Shown here: positions 53,227 through 60,970 of the stretch, piece after piece | How positions within the stretch are numbered: the first letter of the stretch is position 1 | Layout of the letters: the number at the start of each line of letters is the position of its first letter | NCBI RefSeq assembly: GCF_000337195.1 | Contig: NZ_AOID01000045.1 | Coordinates: forward strand, 62,001 to 126,000 | Source: Natrinema versiforme JCM 10478 | GTDB lineage: Archaea; Halobacteriota; Halobacteria; Halobacteriales; Natrialbaceae | Direction: 5' to 3' | DNA length: 64,000 nucleotides | Notes under the pieces: model-generated | What the model was told of the DNA's origin: nothing | Seen by the model: only the letters and a program-made list of their open reading frames with translations | Database searches by the model: none | Translations under genes and position numbers: made by a program

Positions 53227-54555
53227 TCACTCGTATCTGAGCGCGTCGATCGGGTCCGTCCGCGCCGCCCGCCACGCGGGATACAGCCCCGCGAGAATCC
53301 CGACGAGAACGCCGACGACGACGGCGAGCGCGACGTACTCGAGGGGATAGACCAGCGGGATTTCGATATACTGCGCGCCGAGATAGCCGGCGAGCAGTCC
53401 CAGCCCCGTCCCCAAGATCGCGCCGATGACCCCGAGGATGACCGCCTCGGTCAGGAACAGGCCGAGCACGTCGCGGTTCTGCGCGCCGACGGCTTTCATA
53501 ATGCCGATCTCGCGGGTCCGCTCGGTGACGCTGACCAGCATGATGTTCGCGATGCCGATCGAGCCGACCAGCAGGGAGATAGCCGCGATACCGACGATGA
53601 AGTTCCGCAGGAGATCCAGGATGTCCTGTAACTGCTGGAGCAGTTCCGTACTCGTCTGGAAGGTGACCGCGAGGTCGTCGTCCAGCAACTCGCTCGCGTC
53701 GGAGTCGTCGCTCTCGAGGTAGGCGGTCGCGCTCTCGCGGGCGGCGTCGATATCGGACTGGTCGGTCGATTCGGCCTCGACGATGATCGCGAGGAAGCGA
53801 GCGTCGTCGCCGCTCCCGTCGCCCTCTCCGGTACTCTCGCCACTACCATCGCCGCCATCGCTCCCACCGTCTCCGCCCTCTCCGCCGCCGATCCCCAGTC
53901 CGGACGCCTGCTCGGCGTAGTAGGGATCGGTCGGCACGTAGACCCGCGGCGAGGACTCGAACCCTTCGAACGGGCTCAGTCCCTCGCTGGTGTCGGTGAT
54001 GCCGACCACCTCGAGGGTCGTCCGCTCGCCGCCGAGGATCGTCACCGTGAGTTCGTCGCCGACGGTGACGTTCTCATCGAACTGGTTCGCCGCCGCGGGG
54101 TTGAGCACCGCCTCGCGTTCGCCCATCTCGAACTGGCTGCCCGCCGAGAGCCGGTCCTCGCGGATGTACGAGGGCCCCGAGGCGATCAGTCCGTTCCCCT
54201 GTGCGACCGTCTCGTTCCCGTTCGAGATCGCTTGCGTCTGAATCGTCGCGTAGCCGTAGGCCGCCTCGACGTCCTCGAGGCCCTCGACCGCCTCGAGGTC
54301 GTCCTGCGTGAAGACCGGCTGCGCGCCCGCCAGCGGGCCGCCCTCGGTGTCGGGGTCGGCGGCCCAGCCGTAGACGTTGCGCTGGTCGTCGGGGCTGATG
54401 TCGCCGATGATTCCCGCTTGCAGGCTCGCCCCCAGCGTGACGAAGGCGATCACCGCCGCGATGCCGATCACGATCCCCAGCGTCGTCAGCGCCGACCGGA
54501 GCTTGTGGCCGCGGATGGACCGCCACGAGAGGCGCAGGCTCTCGAGCGGGTTCAT
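53227..54555 (-). CDS. ABC transporter permease, MacB/FtsX type
   Basis: 442-aa permease with an N-terminal helix (HKLRSALTTLGIVIGIAAVI), a large extracellular MacB-PCD domain, and three C-terminal helices. The C-terminal FtsX part has GSIGIANIMLVSVTERTREI and GIMKAVGAQNRDVLGLFLTE. A Gly/Ser/Asp-rich spacer (about residues 225-250) interrupts the periplasmic-type domain. It overlaps the ATPase gene by 4 nt. MacB-like systems export peptides or act mechanically on the envelope. Confidence 0.9.
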   Translation of the reverse strand: MNPLESLRLSWRSIRGHKLRSALTTLGIVIGIAAVIAFVTLGASLQAGIIGDISPDDQRNVYGWAADPDTEGGPLAGAQPVFTQDDLEAVEGLEDVEAAYGYATIQTQAISNGNETVAQGNGLIASGPSYIREDRLSAGSQFEMGEREAVLNPAAANQFDENVTVGDELTVTILGGERTTLEVVGITDTSEGLSPFEGFESSPRVYVPTDPYYAEQASGLGIGGGEGGDGGSDGGDGSGESTGEGDGSGDDARFLAIIVEAESTDQSDIDAARESATAYLESDDSDASELLDDDLAVTFQTSTELLQQLQDILDLLRNFIVGIAAISLLVGSIGIANIMLVSVTERTREIGIMKAVGAQNRDVLGLFLTEAVILGVIGAILGTGLGLLAGYLGAQYIEIPLVYPLEYVALAVVVGVLVGILAGLYPAWRAARTDPIDALRYE

Positions 54556-55310
54556 TCGGAATCACCGCCCGACTCCGACGTTCGGCTCGCCGTCGGATCC
54601 GTCGTCGCGCCGTCGGCGGCTCCGCCGAGGTCCTCGATCCGCTCGATTCGCCCGTCGAGGAGGTGGACAATCCGGTCGGCCCGCTCGGCGACGTGGCGCT
54701 CGTGGGTGACGACGAGCATCGTCGTCCCGCCCTCGTGAAACTCGTCGAAGAGGTCCAGAATGTCCGCCTCGGTATCAGTATCGAGATTCCCCGACGGCTC
54801 GTCGGCCAGTACGATCGCCGGATCGTTGACCAACGCCCGCGCGAGCGCGACCCGCTGGCGTTGGCCCCCGGACAGTTCGTTCGGCAGGTGATCCGCCCGG
54901 TCGCCGAGGCCGACGCGCTCGAGCAGGTCCCGGGCCCGTTCCCGGCGCTCGGTTCGGTCGACACCCTGAAACAGCTGCGGAAGCGCCACGTTCTCGAGGG
55001 CCCGCAGCCGCGGCATGAGGTTGAACGTTTGGAAGACGAATCCGACCTCCGTCCCCCGGAGCCGGGTCCGTTCGCGGTCCCCGAGCGCCCCGACTTCGCG
55101 ACCGCCGACGACGACCTCGCCCGCAGTCGGCGTGTCCAGACAGCCCACGAGGTTCATCAGTGTCGACTTCCCCGAGCCGCTGGGTCCCATGATCGCGGTG
55201 TAAGAGCCCTGCGGAACCGCGAGGGAGACGCCGTCGAGGGCGTGGACGGGTTCGCCGATACGGTAGGTCTTGCGGACATTCGAGAGGCGGACCGCCGTCT
55301 CCCGTGCCAT
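54552..55310 (-). CDS. ABC transporter ATP-binding protein, MacB/LolD type
   Basis: 252-aa ATPase. Walker A GPSGSGKSTLMN, signature ELSGGQRQRVALARAL, Walker B AIVLADEPSGNLDTDTEADI. It is the motor of the MacB-like permease. The acidic Ser/Thr C-terminal tail is a halophile feature. It is divergent from rpiA. Confidence 0.92.
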   Translation of the reverse strand: MARETAVRLSNVRKTYRIGEPVHALDGVSLAVPQGSYTAIMGPSGSGKSTLMNLVGCLDTPTAGEVVVGGREVGALGDRERTRLRGTEVGFVFQTFNLMPRLRALENVALPQLFQGVDRTERRERARDLLERVGLGDRADHLPNELSGGQRQRVALARALVNDPAIVLADEPSGNLDTDTEADILDLFDEFHEGGTTMLVVTHERHVAERADRIVHLLDGRIERIEDLGGAADGATTDPTASRTSESGGDSE

Positions 55311-55459
55311 GCTCGGTCGTCCACGGACGGTTCAAAAAACGTTCGGCGCAACAGTGTTGTCCGCGGCCGAAACGAGTCAACGCGGCGGTTCGAGCGCGTC
55401 GACCTCCGACAGCACCGCGAGATGCAACGCTTTTCCCGTCGCCGCTCGCTTGCACACCC

Positions 55460-56167
55460 ATGAAGACGGACGGTGGCTCCGACACAGCGAAGCGCCGCGC
55501 CGGCGAACGCGCGGCCGAGGAAGTCGAAGACGGGTTCGTCGTCGGGCTCGGCACCGGATCGACGACCGCCCACGCGATCCGGGCGATCGGCCGGGCCGTC
55601 GCCGACGGCCGCGATATCCGCGCCATCCCGACCTCGTTTCAGTCCCGCCAACTGGCGCTCGAGGTCAGCATCCCCCTCACCGAACTCGACGCGGTCGACC
55701 GCGTCGACCTCGCGATCGACGGGGCCGATCAGGTGGTCGACGACCCCGACGCCGCCGCTCGCGGCGCGCTCATCAAGGGCGGCGGCGCAGCGCACGCACG
55801 CGAGAAACTGGTCGACACGGCGGCGGACCGGTTCGTCGTCGTCGCCGATCCCTCGAAGCTGACCGACCGGCTCGAGCGGTCGGTGCCGGTCGAAGTGCTT
55901 CCCGACGCCCACACCACCGTGGCGGATCGGATCGACGCGATGGAGGGCGAGCCGACGCTTCGCACCGCCGAGCGAAAGGACGGCCCGGTCGTGACCGACA
56001 ACGGCAATCTGGTGCTCGACTGCGCGTTCGGGCGGATCGGCGATCCCGCGGCGCTGGCGGCGACGCTCTCGGCGATTCCGGGCGTCGTGGAACACGGCCT
56101 GTTCGTCGGAGTGGCCGACGCGACCTACATCGGCACCGACGACGGCGTCGAGGTTCGACACTACTGA
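55460..56167 (+). CDS. rpiA: Ribose-5-phosphate isomerase A
   Basis: 235-aa isomerase interconverting ribose-5-phosphate and ribulose-5-phosphate. Motifs GLGTGSTT (phosphate loop), DGADQV (active-site Asp), KGGGAAHAREK (catalytic Lys/Glu region) and the closing HGLFVGVADATYIG are present. The ATG at 55460 (MKTDGGSDTAKRRAG) is chosen because family similarity starts there. Haloarchaea need it to make PRPP and RuBP-type intermediates. Length is normal. Confidence 0.95.
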   Translation: MKTDGGSDTAKRRAGERAAEEVEDGFVVGLGTGSTTAHAIRAIGRAVADGRDIRAIPTSFQSRQLALEVSIPLTELDAVDRVDLAIDGADQVVDDPDAAARGALIKGGGAAHAREKLVDTAADRFVVVADPSKLTDRLERSVPVEVLPDAHTTVADRIDAMEGEPTLRTAERKDGPVVTDNGNLVLDCAFGRIGDPAALAATLSAIPGVVEHGLFVGVADATYIGTDDGVEVRHY

Positions 56168-56193
56168 CGATCCGTCTCCCGCTGCCGGCCGGT

Positions 56194-56637
56194 TCAGACC
56201 TGTTTCGGCCGCTCTTCGCGTTCGTCGGTTGGCGTATCGACCCGCCGTGCGAACAGTCCGACGATCGCGTAGATCGCTCCCAGCAGGCGGGTCGCGGGCA
56301 CGACCCACCGTTTCAACTCGAGGTCGTCGCTGTTCTCGTAGGCCACCTCGAGATTGAATTCGACGACCGTTCGCGGAAACAGCCCCAGTACGAGCCCGGC
56401 GACCGCGAGGGCGTTCTCGAGACCTGCCGGGATGCCGTCCTCACGGTCGAGCAGCCAGACGAACGCCAGCCCCTCGAGTCGAACCATCGGAACCGTCCAC
56501 GGTCGCAGCCGTCCCGCGTCGGGGTCTGTAAACGCGATCCGCTCGCCGATTCCGATGATCCGTCTCGGGGCGACGATCTCGAGGAGCGCGACTCCGATCG
56601 CCAGTGGTCGTCGCATGGTCGTAGCGATCGCCGTCAC
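56194..56637 (-). CDS. Hypothetical membrane protein, paralogue of the next gene
   Basis: 147 aa if the GTG at 56637 is used (it overlaps the upstream stop as GTGA); an ATG at 56616 gives 140 aa starting MRRPLAIGVALLEIVAPRR. It is related to the adjacent gene: both have RLEGLAFVWLL, a hydrophobic LAVAGLVLGLFPR segment and DDLELKRWVVPATRLLGAIY. Two or three membrane-associated helices. Function unknown. Confidence 0.7.
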   Translation of the reverse strand: MTAIATTMRRPLAIGVALLEIVAPRRIIGIGERIAFTDPDAGRLRPWTVPMVRLEGLAFVWLLDREDGIPAGLENALAVAGLVLGLFPRTVVEFNLEVAYENSDDLELKRWVVPATRLLGAIYAIVGLFARRVDTPTDEREERPKQV

Positions 56638-57089
56638 CTCGAGCGGAGGCGCAGTCGACTCGAGTCAGAGTCCGCGTCGGTCTCGCTTGCGGCCGCTGCC
56701 GTCTCCTCGGACGTACTCCGCGAGAGCAGGGTCACGGTGAGATAGAGCACGCCCAACAGCCGCGCCGCGGGGACAACCCACGGCTGCAGTTCGAGGTCGT
56801 CGGTGTTCGCGTAGACCAGCTGCTGGCTGAGATCGATGATCGGCTGCGGAACCAAGACGAGCGTCAGACCGGCGAGCCCGAGCAATCCGCTGACGAGCGT
56901 CGATCCTTGCCGGCCGCGGATCAGCAGCCAGACGAACGCTAGCCCCTCGAGTCGCGCGCCGGTCAGCGCCAGCGGCCGTCGCCGGGTCTCTGAGGGGTTT
57001 CGCAGCCCGATTCGTTCGCACAGGCCGATGATCGGCTCCGGTTTGGTGATTTCGACGAGCCCGAACCCGATCAGGAGCTTGCGCAACAT
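56634..57089 (-). CDS. Hypothetical membrane protein, first of a tandem paralogous pair
   Basis: 151 aa, beginning MLRKLLIGFGLVEITKPEPI. It shares with the downstream gene ARLEGLAFVWLLIRGR, GLAGLTLVLVPQPIIDLSQQ and DDLELQPWVVPAARLLGVLY, so a tandem duplication is clear. It overlaps its copy by 4 nt. Hydrophobic segments suggest membrane association. No domain recognised. Confidence 0.7.
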   Translation of the reverse strand: MLRKLLIGFGLVEITKPEPIIGLCERIGLRNPSETRRRPLALTGARLEGLAFVWLLIRGRQGSTLVSGLLGLAGLTLVLVPQPIIDLSQQLVYANTDDLELQPWVVPAARLLGVLYLTVTLLSRSTSEETAAAASETDADSDSSRLRLRSR

Positions 57090-57223
57090 GTGTCGCTCCT
57101 CCCACGGCGAGTGGCAAAAAACTCGAGCCGGCAGTCGGGGTGCCAGTGACCGTCGACACCCTCTCGCCGACTGGACGCATCGCTATCCGAGTAGCGGCCG
57201 AAAAAATCGCGGGCGATCGTGCC

Positions 57224-57391
57224 TTACAGGTCGCGGGGCTGGACCGTCTTCCGGTCGTTGGCTTCTGCGCGTCGGGCGGCGTCCTCGAGCAGTTCGTCGA
57301 CTTCCTCGTCGAGTGCGTCGTAGAAGTCCGAAGCTACGTTTTTGTCATCGAGCGCTTCCTTGACGGCGGCTTTGACGATAAGATCTGCCAT
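57224..57391 (-). CDS. DUF1931 histone-fold protein
   Basis: 55 aa, beginning MADLIVKAAVKEALDDKNVA and ending DRKTVQPRDL. This is the DUF1931 haloarchaeal protein, predicted to have a histone-like helix-strand-helix fold (EEVDELLEDAARRAEANDRK). Coordinates come from reading the reverse strand directly. A TATATGA promoter element (57416-57422) sits 28 nt upstream. Role: probably DNA binding or chromatin-related, but this is inferred. Confidence 0.85.
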   Translation of the reverse strand: MADLIVKAAVKEALDDKNVASDFYDALDEEVDELLEDAARRAEANDRKTVQPRDL

Positions 57392-57680
57392 ACGATGTAC
57401 CCGTTTCGCGTTACCTCATATAACGGTTTTGGTTAGTCGTCGAAATACGGGGGTTGCAGCGGTTGATTCGCCCGTTTCGGGTACCAAAATCACCGGAAAG
57501 TATATGTCGGATGAGTAGCCACCGGGAATTTCGGGCCGTCCGAACCCCGGCATCCGGGTCGCGCGCGGTCCTCCGGGGCTGGCGCGCACGTTCAGTGATA
57601 CTGCGCGATTGGTAATGAGTATCAACCAACCATCGAAATCGGGTCGACGGATTCGAGTATGTCGACCGCCGAGGACGACC

Positions 57681-58439
57681 ATGCGCGAACTCCTCGAGGC
57701 CGTGGCCGACGGCTCGCTGTCGCCGGCACAGGCCGAAGCCGAGCTCAGGGGATACGTCGTCGGCGAGGCGGGCCGGTTCGACGCCGCCCGCGACCAGCGC
57801 CGCGGGATTCCGGAAGCGATCTTCGCGGAAGGCAAATCGGCCGAACAGGTCGCCGCGCTCGCCGAAACCGCCCTCGAGACGACGGGCCGGGCGTTGCTCA
57901 CCAGACTGTCCGACTCGCAGTACGACGCGCTCGAGTCCCACCTCGACACTGCCGTCCCCGATGCGACGATCGATCGCTGGAGTGGGACGGTCCGTGTTAC
58001 GGCACCCGACTACGAGCAACCGTCGCTGGACGCGACGGTCGGAATCGCGACCGGCGGAACGGTCGACGGCCCGGTCGCCGACGAGGCGGCGGCCGTCTGT
58101 CTGGACGCCGGCGCGACGGTCGACCGGGTCGACGACATCGGGGTCGCAGCGCTTTCCCGAACCCTCGACCAACTCGAGCGACTCCGCGAGGCGGACGTTC
58201 TCATCGTCGCCGCCGGCCGAGAGGGAGCCCTGCCGACCGTCGTCGCTGGCCTCGTCGACACGCCGGTCATCGGAGTCCCCGTCTCGAGCGGGTACGGTCA
58301 CGCCAGCGACGGTGAAGCGGCGCTCGACGGGATGCTCCAGTCCTGTACCGTGCTGTCGGTCGTCAACATCGATGCGGGGTTCGTCGCCGGGTCGCAGGCG
58401 ACCCTGATCGCCCGGGCGATCGCCGCCGCTCGTGAATAG
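57681..58439 (+). CDS. larB: NCAIR mutase-related protein LarB
   Basis: 252-aa LarB, the carboxylase of nicotinic acid adenine dinucleotide that starts synthesis of the nickel-pincer cofactor of lactate racemase. The C-terminal PurE-like domain has VGIATGGTVDGPVADEAA, VDDIGVAAL, VIVAAGREGALPTVVAGLVD and VIGVPVSSGYGHASDGEAAL, typical of the family. The ATG at 57681 (MRELLEAVADGSL) is chosen; an ATG at 57609 would add 24 basic residues. larC, larE and larA are not in this window. Confidence 0.9.
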   Translation: MRELLEAVADGSLSPAQAEAELRGYVVGEAGRFDAARDQRRGIPEAIFAEGKSAEQVAALAETALETTGRALLTRLSDSQYDALESHLDTAVPDATIDRWSGTVRVTAPDYEQPSLDATVGIATGGTVDGPVADEAAAVCLDAGATVDRVDDIGVAALSRTLDQLERLREADVLIVAAGREGALPTVVAGLVDTPVIGVPVSSGYGHASDGEAALDGMLQSCTVLSVVNIDAGFVAGSQATLIARAIAAARE

Positions 58440-58534
58440 ATCGCATAGTCACTCCCGAAAAATCCTTTTCGCAACCGAAAAGCCAAATAGTGTATGGTGA
58501 AGGTTATTTATTCGTTCACCCAGTAGTAGGAGCT

Positions 58535-58550
58535 ACCGGCTTCGGCCGGT
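58535..58550 (+). promoter_or_regulatory. TTCG-capped hairpin in the leader of the zinc-finger gene
   Basis: Arms ACCGGC (58535-58540) and GCCGGT (58545-58550) around a TTCG loop, ending 7 nt before the ATG. A TTATTTATT promoter element (58504-58512) implies a short leader containing this stem. Confidence 0.5.
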
Positions 58551-58557
58551 GTGACCA

Positions 58558-58707
58558 ATGCCCAAGTGTGACCACTGCGGCGCGCACGTCTCCGAACGGT
58601 TCGCACGCGTCTTCGCCGACGAACACGGCGAAATCCACGCCTGCGTGAGCTGTTCGGCCAACGCCGGAATCGCGGAAGCTGCAAAAGAGCGCGCCCGCGG
58701 CACCTGA
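58558..58707 (+). CDS. Small haloarchaeal zinc-finger protein (49 aa)
   Basis: Starts MPKCDHCGAHVSERFARVFA and contains CDHCG and CVSCS, four cysteines forming a zinc knuckle or ribbon. Such short zinc-finger proteins are conserved in haloarchaea and their function is not known. Coordinates were read directly. The leader contains a UUCG-type hairpin, which is unusual in a genome of mainly leaderless genes. Confidence 0.8.
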   Translation: MPKCDHCGAHVSERFARVFADEHGEIHACVSCSANAGIAEAAKERARGT

Positions 58708-58779
58708 CGCATCGCGACCGACAACCACACGCCCCCTCGGACGAGTCGCTTTTTACCGTCCCACACCTGCCCACGAGCG

Positions 58780-59028
58780 ATGGCCGATCACGTCGTCTAC
58801 GTCCTCGAGTGTGCCGACGGCTCGCTGTACACCGGTTACACGACCGACCTCGAGCGACGCGTCGCCGAACACGACGCCGGCGAGGGCGCGAAGTACACTC
58901 GCGGGCGGACGCCGGTCGAACTCCGACACCACGAGCGATTCGACTCCAAATCCGCCGCGATGTCCCGCGAGTACGAGATCAAGCAACTGAGCCGTGCCCA
59001 AAAGGAGCGACTCGTCGGCCTCGAGTGA
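58780..59028 (+). CDS. GIY-YIG nuclease superfamily protein (UPF0213)
   Basis: 82 aa, comprising just the GIY-YIG fold: [20 protein letters not shown] (the GIY and YIG strands), [20 protein letters not shown] and the terminal [19 protein letters not shown]. Catalytic Tyr, Arg and Glu positions are plausible. These stand-alone domains resemble the UvrC endonuclease part; their role in repair or mobile DNA is unproven. Confidence 0.87.
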   Translation: MADHVVYVLECADGSLYTGYTTDLERRVAEHDAGEGAKYTRGRTPVELRHHERFDSKSAAMSREYEIKQLSRAQKERLVGLE

Positions 59029-59133
59029 GCGGTCGCCGACTGCTGTCCGATCATTTCCCGTAGTACAGTCACTATTCTCTCCCCTTCCGGGTCCGAAAAA
59101 TAGATGGGCGTCGCACGCGATGTCGGTCTCGAG

Positions 59134-60123
59134 ATGGAACCCGATATCGTCGACGATCTCAAACAATCCGAGTACACCGGCGAGAACCGGTGTGAACCCT
59201 GTACCGTCCTGAACCTCGGTATCGCGGCGGTAGCCAGCGCGGCCATCGCGCGCAAGTCCCGAGTCGGCGGCCTGCTCGCCGCCGCCGTCTCCATCGCACT
59301 GATCTCCCTCCGCGGCTACCTCGTTCCGGGGACGCCGACGCTGACCAAGCGCTACCTCCCACCCGAGGTCCTGCGCTGGTTTGGTAAGGACCCTGAGCCT
59401 GCTGTCGCGAGCGGGCTCGGCCCCGTCGATACCGGGTCGACCGATGCCATCGACACGGCCCGATCCGCCGCCGAAACCGACGCGGCAACGGGCCCTGGTG
59501 AGGCCGACGACGCGACCGCTGACAACGAGGCCGACGCTACCGAGACGCCTGACGCGGACGACGCCACCGTCGCCGCCAGCAACGGCGGTGCCGACCGAGC
59601 GGCACTCGACCTCGAGACGTTCTTCCGCGAACACGACGTTCTCGAGCCGTGTTCGGACCGGGACGACCTCTGTCTCACCGACGACTTCGAGGTCGCATGG
59701 TTCGACGAAATCGAGCCGCTCGCGGAGGGGACCGTCGGCGCTCCGGCGGCCGTCGACGCCTTCGGATTCGACGCCGATCAAGATGCCTTCGAACTCGAGA
59801 CACGGGGCGAGTCCCGCGCTCTGCTGTCGCAGTCGCGTCGGGTCGGTCGGTGGCCTTCCCGGGCCGCACTGATCGCGGATGTCGCCGCGAGTCGGACCCT
59901 CGAGTCGTGGGTCGATGACTGGGCCGCGTTCGGCCCCGAGACGAAAGGCGAGGTTCTGAACGGCCTCCGCATGTTCCTCGAGACGTGCCCGTCCGGCGGC
60001 GACGTGGTGATGGGCGAGGAGGTCGTCGAGTCCTGCTGTAGCAGCCACGAGGTCGTCGCGGTCACCTGCGAGGAGACGGGCGAGCGACTCTTCGAACAGC
60101 GTCTCGCCGATGTCGACGCCTGA
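59134..60123 (+). CDS. Hypothetical membrane-associated haloarchaeal protein
   Basis: 329 aa from ATG 59134 (MEPDIVDDLKQSEYTGENRC); ATG 59104 would give 339 aa. An N-terminal CEPC pair and two hydrophobic helices (LGIAAVASAAIA, GLLAAAVSIALIS) are followed by a disordered acidic linker (about residues 95-155) and a C-terminal globular part with CSDRDDLCL and ESCCSSHEVVAVTC, rich in cysteines for a haloarchaeal protein. The AAAAATAG element (59095-59102) fits the 59134 start. No known domain. Confidence 0.65.
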   Translation: MEPDIVDDLKQSEYTGENRCEPCTVLNLGIAAVASAAIARKSRVGGLLAAAVSIALISLRGYLVPGTPTLTKRYLPPEVLRWFGKDPEPAVASGLGPVDTGSTDAIDTARSAAETDAATGPGEADDATADNEADATETPDADDATVAASNGGADRAALDLETFFREHDVLEPCSDRDDLCLTDDFEVAWFDEIEPLAEGTVGAPAAVDAFGFDADQDAFELETRGESRALLSQSRRVGRWPSRAALIADVAASRTLESWVDDWAAFGPETKGEVLNGLRMFLETCPSGGDVVMGEEVVESCCSSHEVVAVTCEETGERLFEQRLADVDA

Positions 60124-60177
60124 GTGAGTCGTCGGTCCCGTGCCGGTCGACTGCCGACTCGAGGCGCAAATCGGATC

Positions 60178-60824
60178 TCAGTCGTCGGCCGCCGCGGATC
60201 GCGACGACGTGACGCTGGGGTCGATGAAGGCGTACTCGGCGATCATCCGGCCGAGTTTCTCGACGCGGTCCCGGAGCGCGGGGTCGCGGAACCCGCGGCC
60301 GTCGATCGCGTCGGGGTCGGCCTCGAACTTCTCGGACGCGTTTCGGAGCCCGACCTGATGGGGGAGGACCCAGCCGTGGACGCCGCGGACGGTGATCCGC
60401 AGGTGATCGAGCGTCGACCCGTAGCTCCCGCCGCCGGCGGTCGCCAGCAGGCCGACGGTCGTTTCTTCGTACTCGTCGAACTGCTTAAAGCGGCGAAGCC
60501 GCTTTAGCATGCCAAAAATCTGCGATTTTGAGCACCACAGTAGTCGTGGAAGTTCTTCAGCGCGCCCGAGTACGAGCCGTGATAGACCGGCGTTCCGAGG
60601 ACGACGGCGTCGCCCTCGCGAACGAGACGGGTCACCGCTTCGCTGTCGCCCTGTTCGTCGATGTCGGGGGCGTAGACGGGGAGGTCGTACTCGCGGAGAT
60701 CGAGCAGCGTCGTCTCGGCACCGGCTTCCTCGGCCGCTCGGAGGACGTACTTCAGCGCCGTCCGCGTGTAGCTCTCCTCGCGGAGACTGCCGCTGACGGC
60801 GACGACGGATGGGGAGGGCGTCAT
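60178..60824 (-). pseudogene. NADPH-dependent FMN reductase-type flavoprotein, interrupted by a 53-bp insertion
   Basis: The front part begins MTPSPSVVAVSGSLREESYT and runs to ALKNFHDYCG, and the rear part continues FDEYEETTVGLLATAGGGSY to the end in another frame. Together they make a normal small flavodoxin-like FMN reductase (SGSLR phosphate loop, GTPVYHGSYS FMN loop). Insertion of 53 bp (60482-60534), not a multiple of three, gives a stop soon after DYCG. The gene is therefore disrupted, unless a sequencing artefact is present. Neighbours are the hypothetical protein (convergent) and the phosphomutase (divergent). Confidence 0.8.
60482..60534. mobile_element. 53-bp double-hairpin insertion
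   Basis: Exactly two adjacent palindromes, each bounded by TGC and GCA: on the reverse strand 25 bp (arms TGCTCAAAATC and GATTTTTGGCA, loop GCA) and then 28 bp (arms TGCTAAAGCGGC and GCCGCTTTAAGCA, loop TTC). The outer ends are near-inverted repeats (TGCTCAAA/TTTAAGCA). It sits in a flavin reductase gene between the codons for DYCG and FDEYEE. I recognise no transposase; a REP-like or IS200-type MITE would fit. Confidence 0.65.
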
Positions 60825-60970
60825 GACCCGCTGTAGGCGGCAGATCCGGAAAACGCCGTTGCCGACGTTCGACGATGCGGACCGATTCGCCGAATCCATC
60901 GTGTGACTCCGTGACTATCGCGTTCTCCGCCAGCGTCGCTTTTTTCGCGCCGGCCATCGACCACCGGAGC

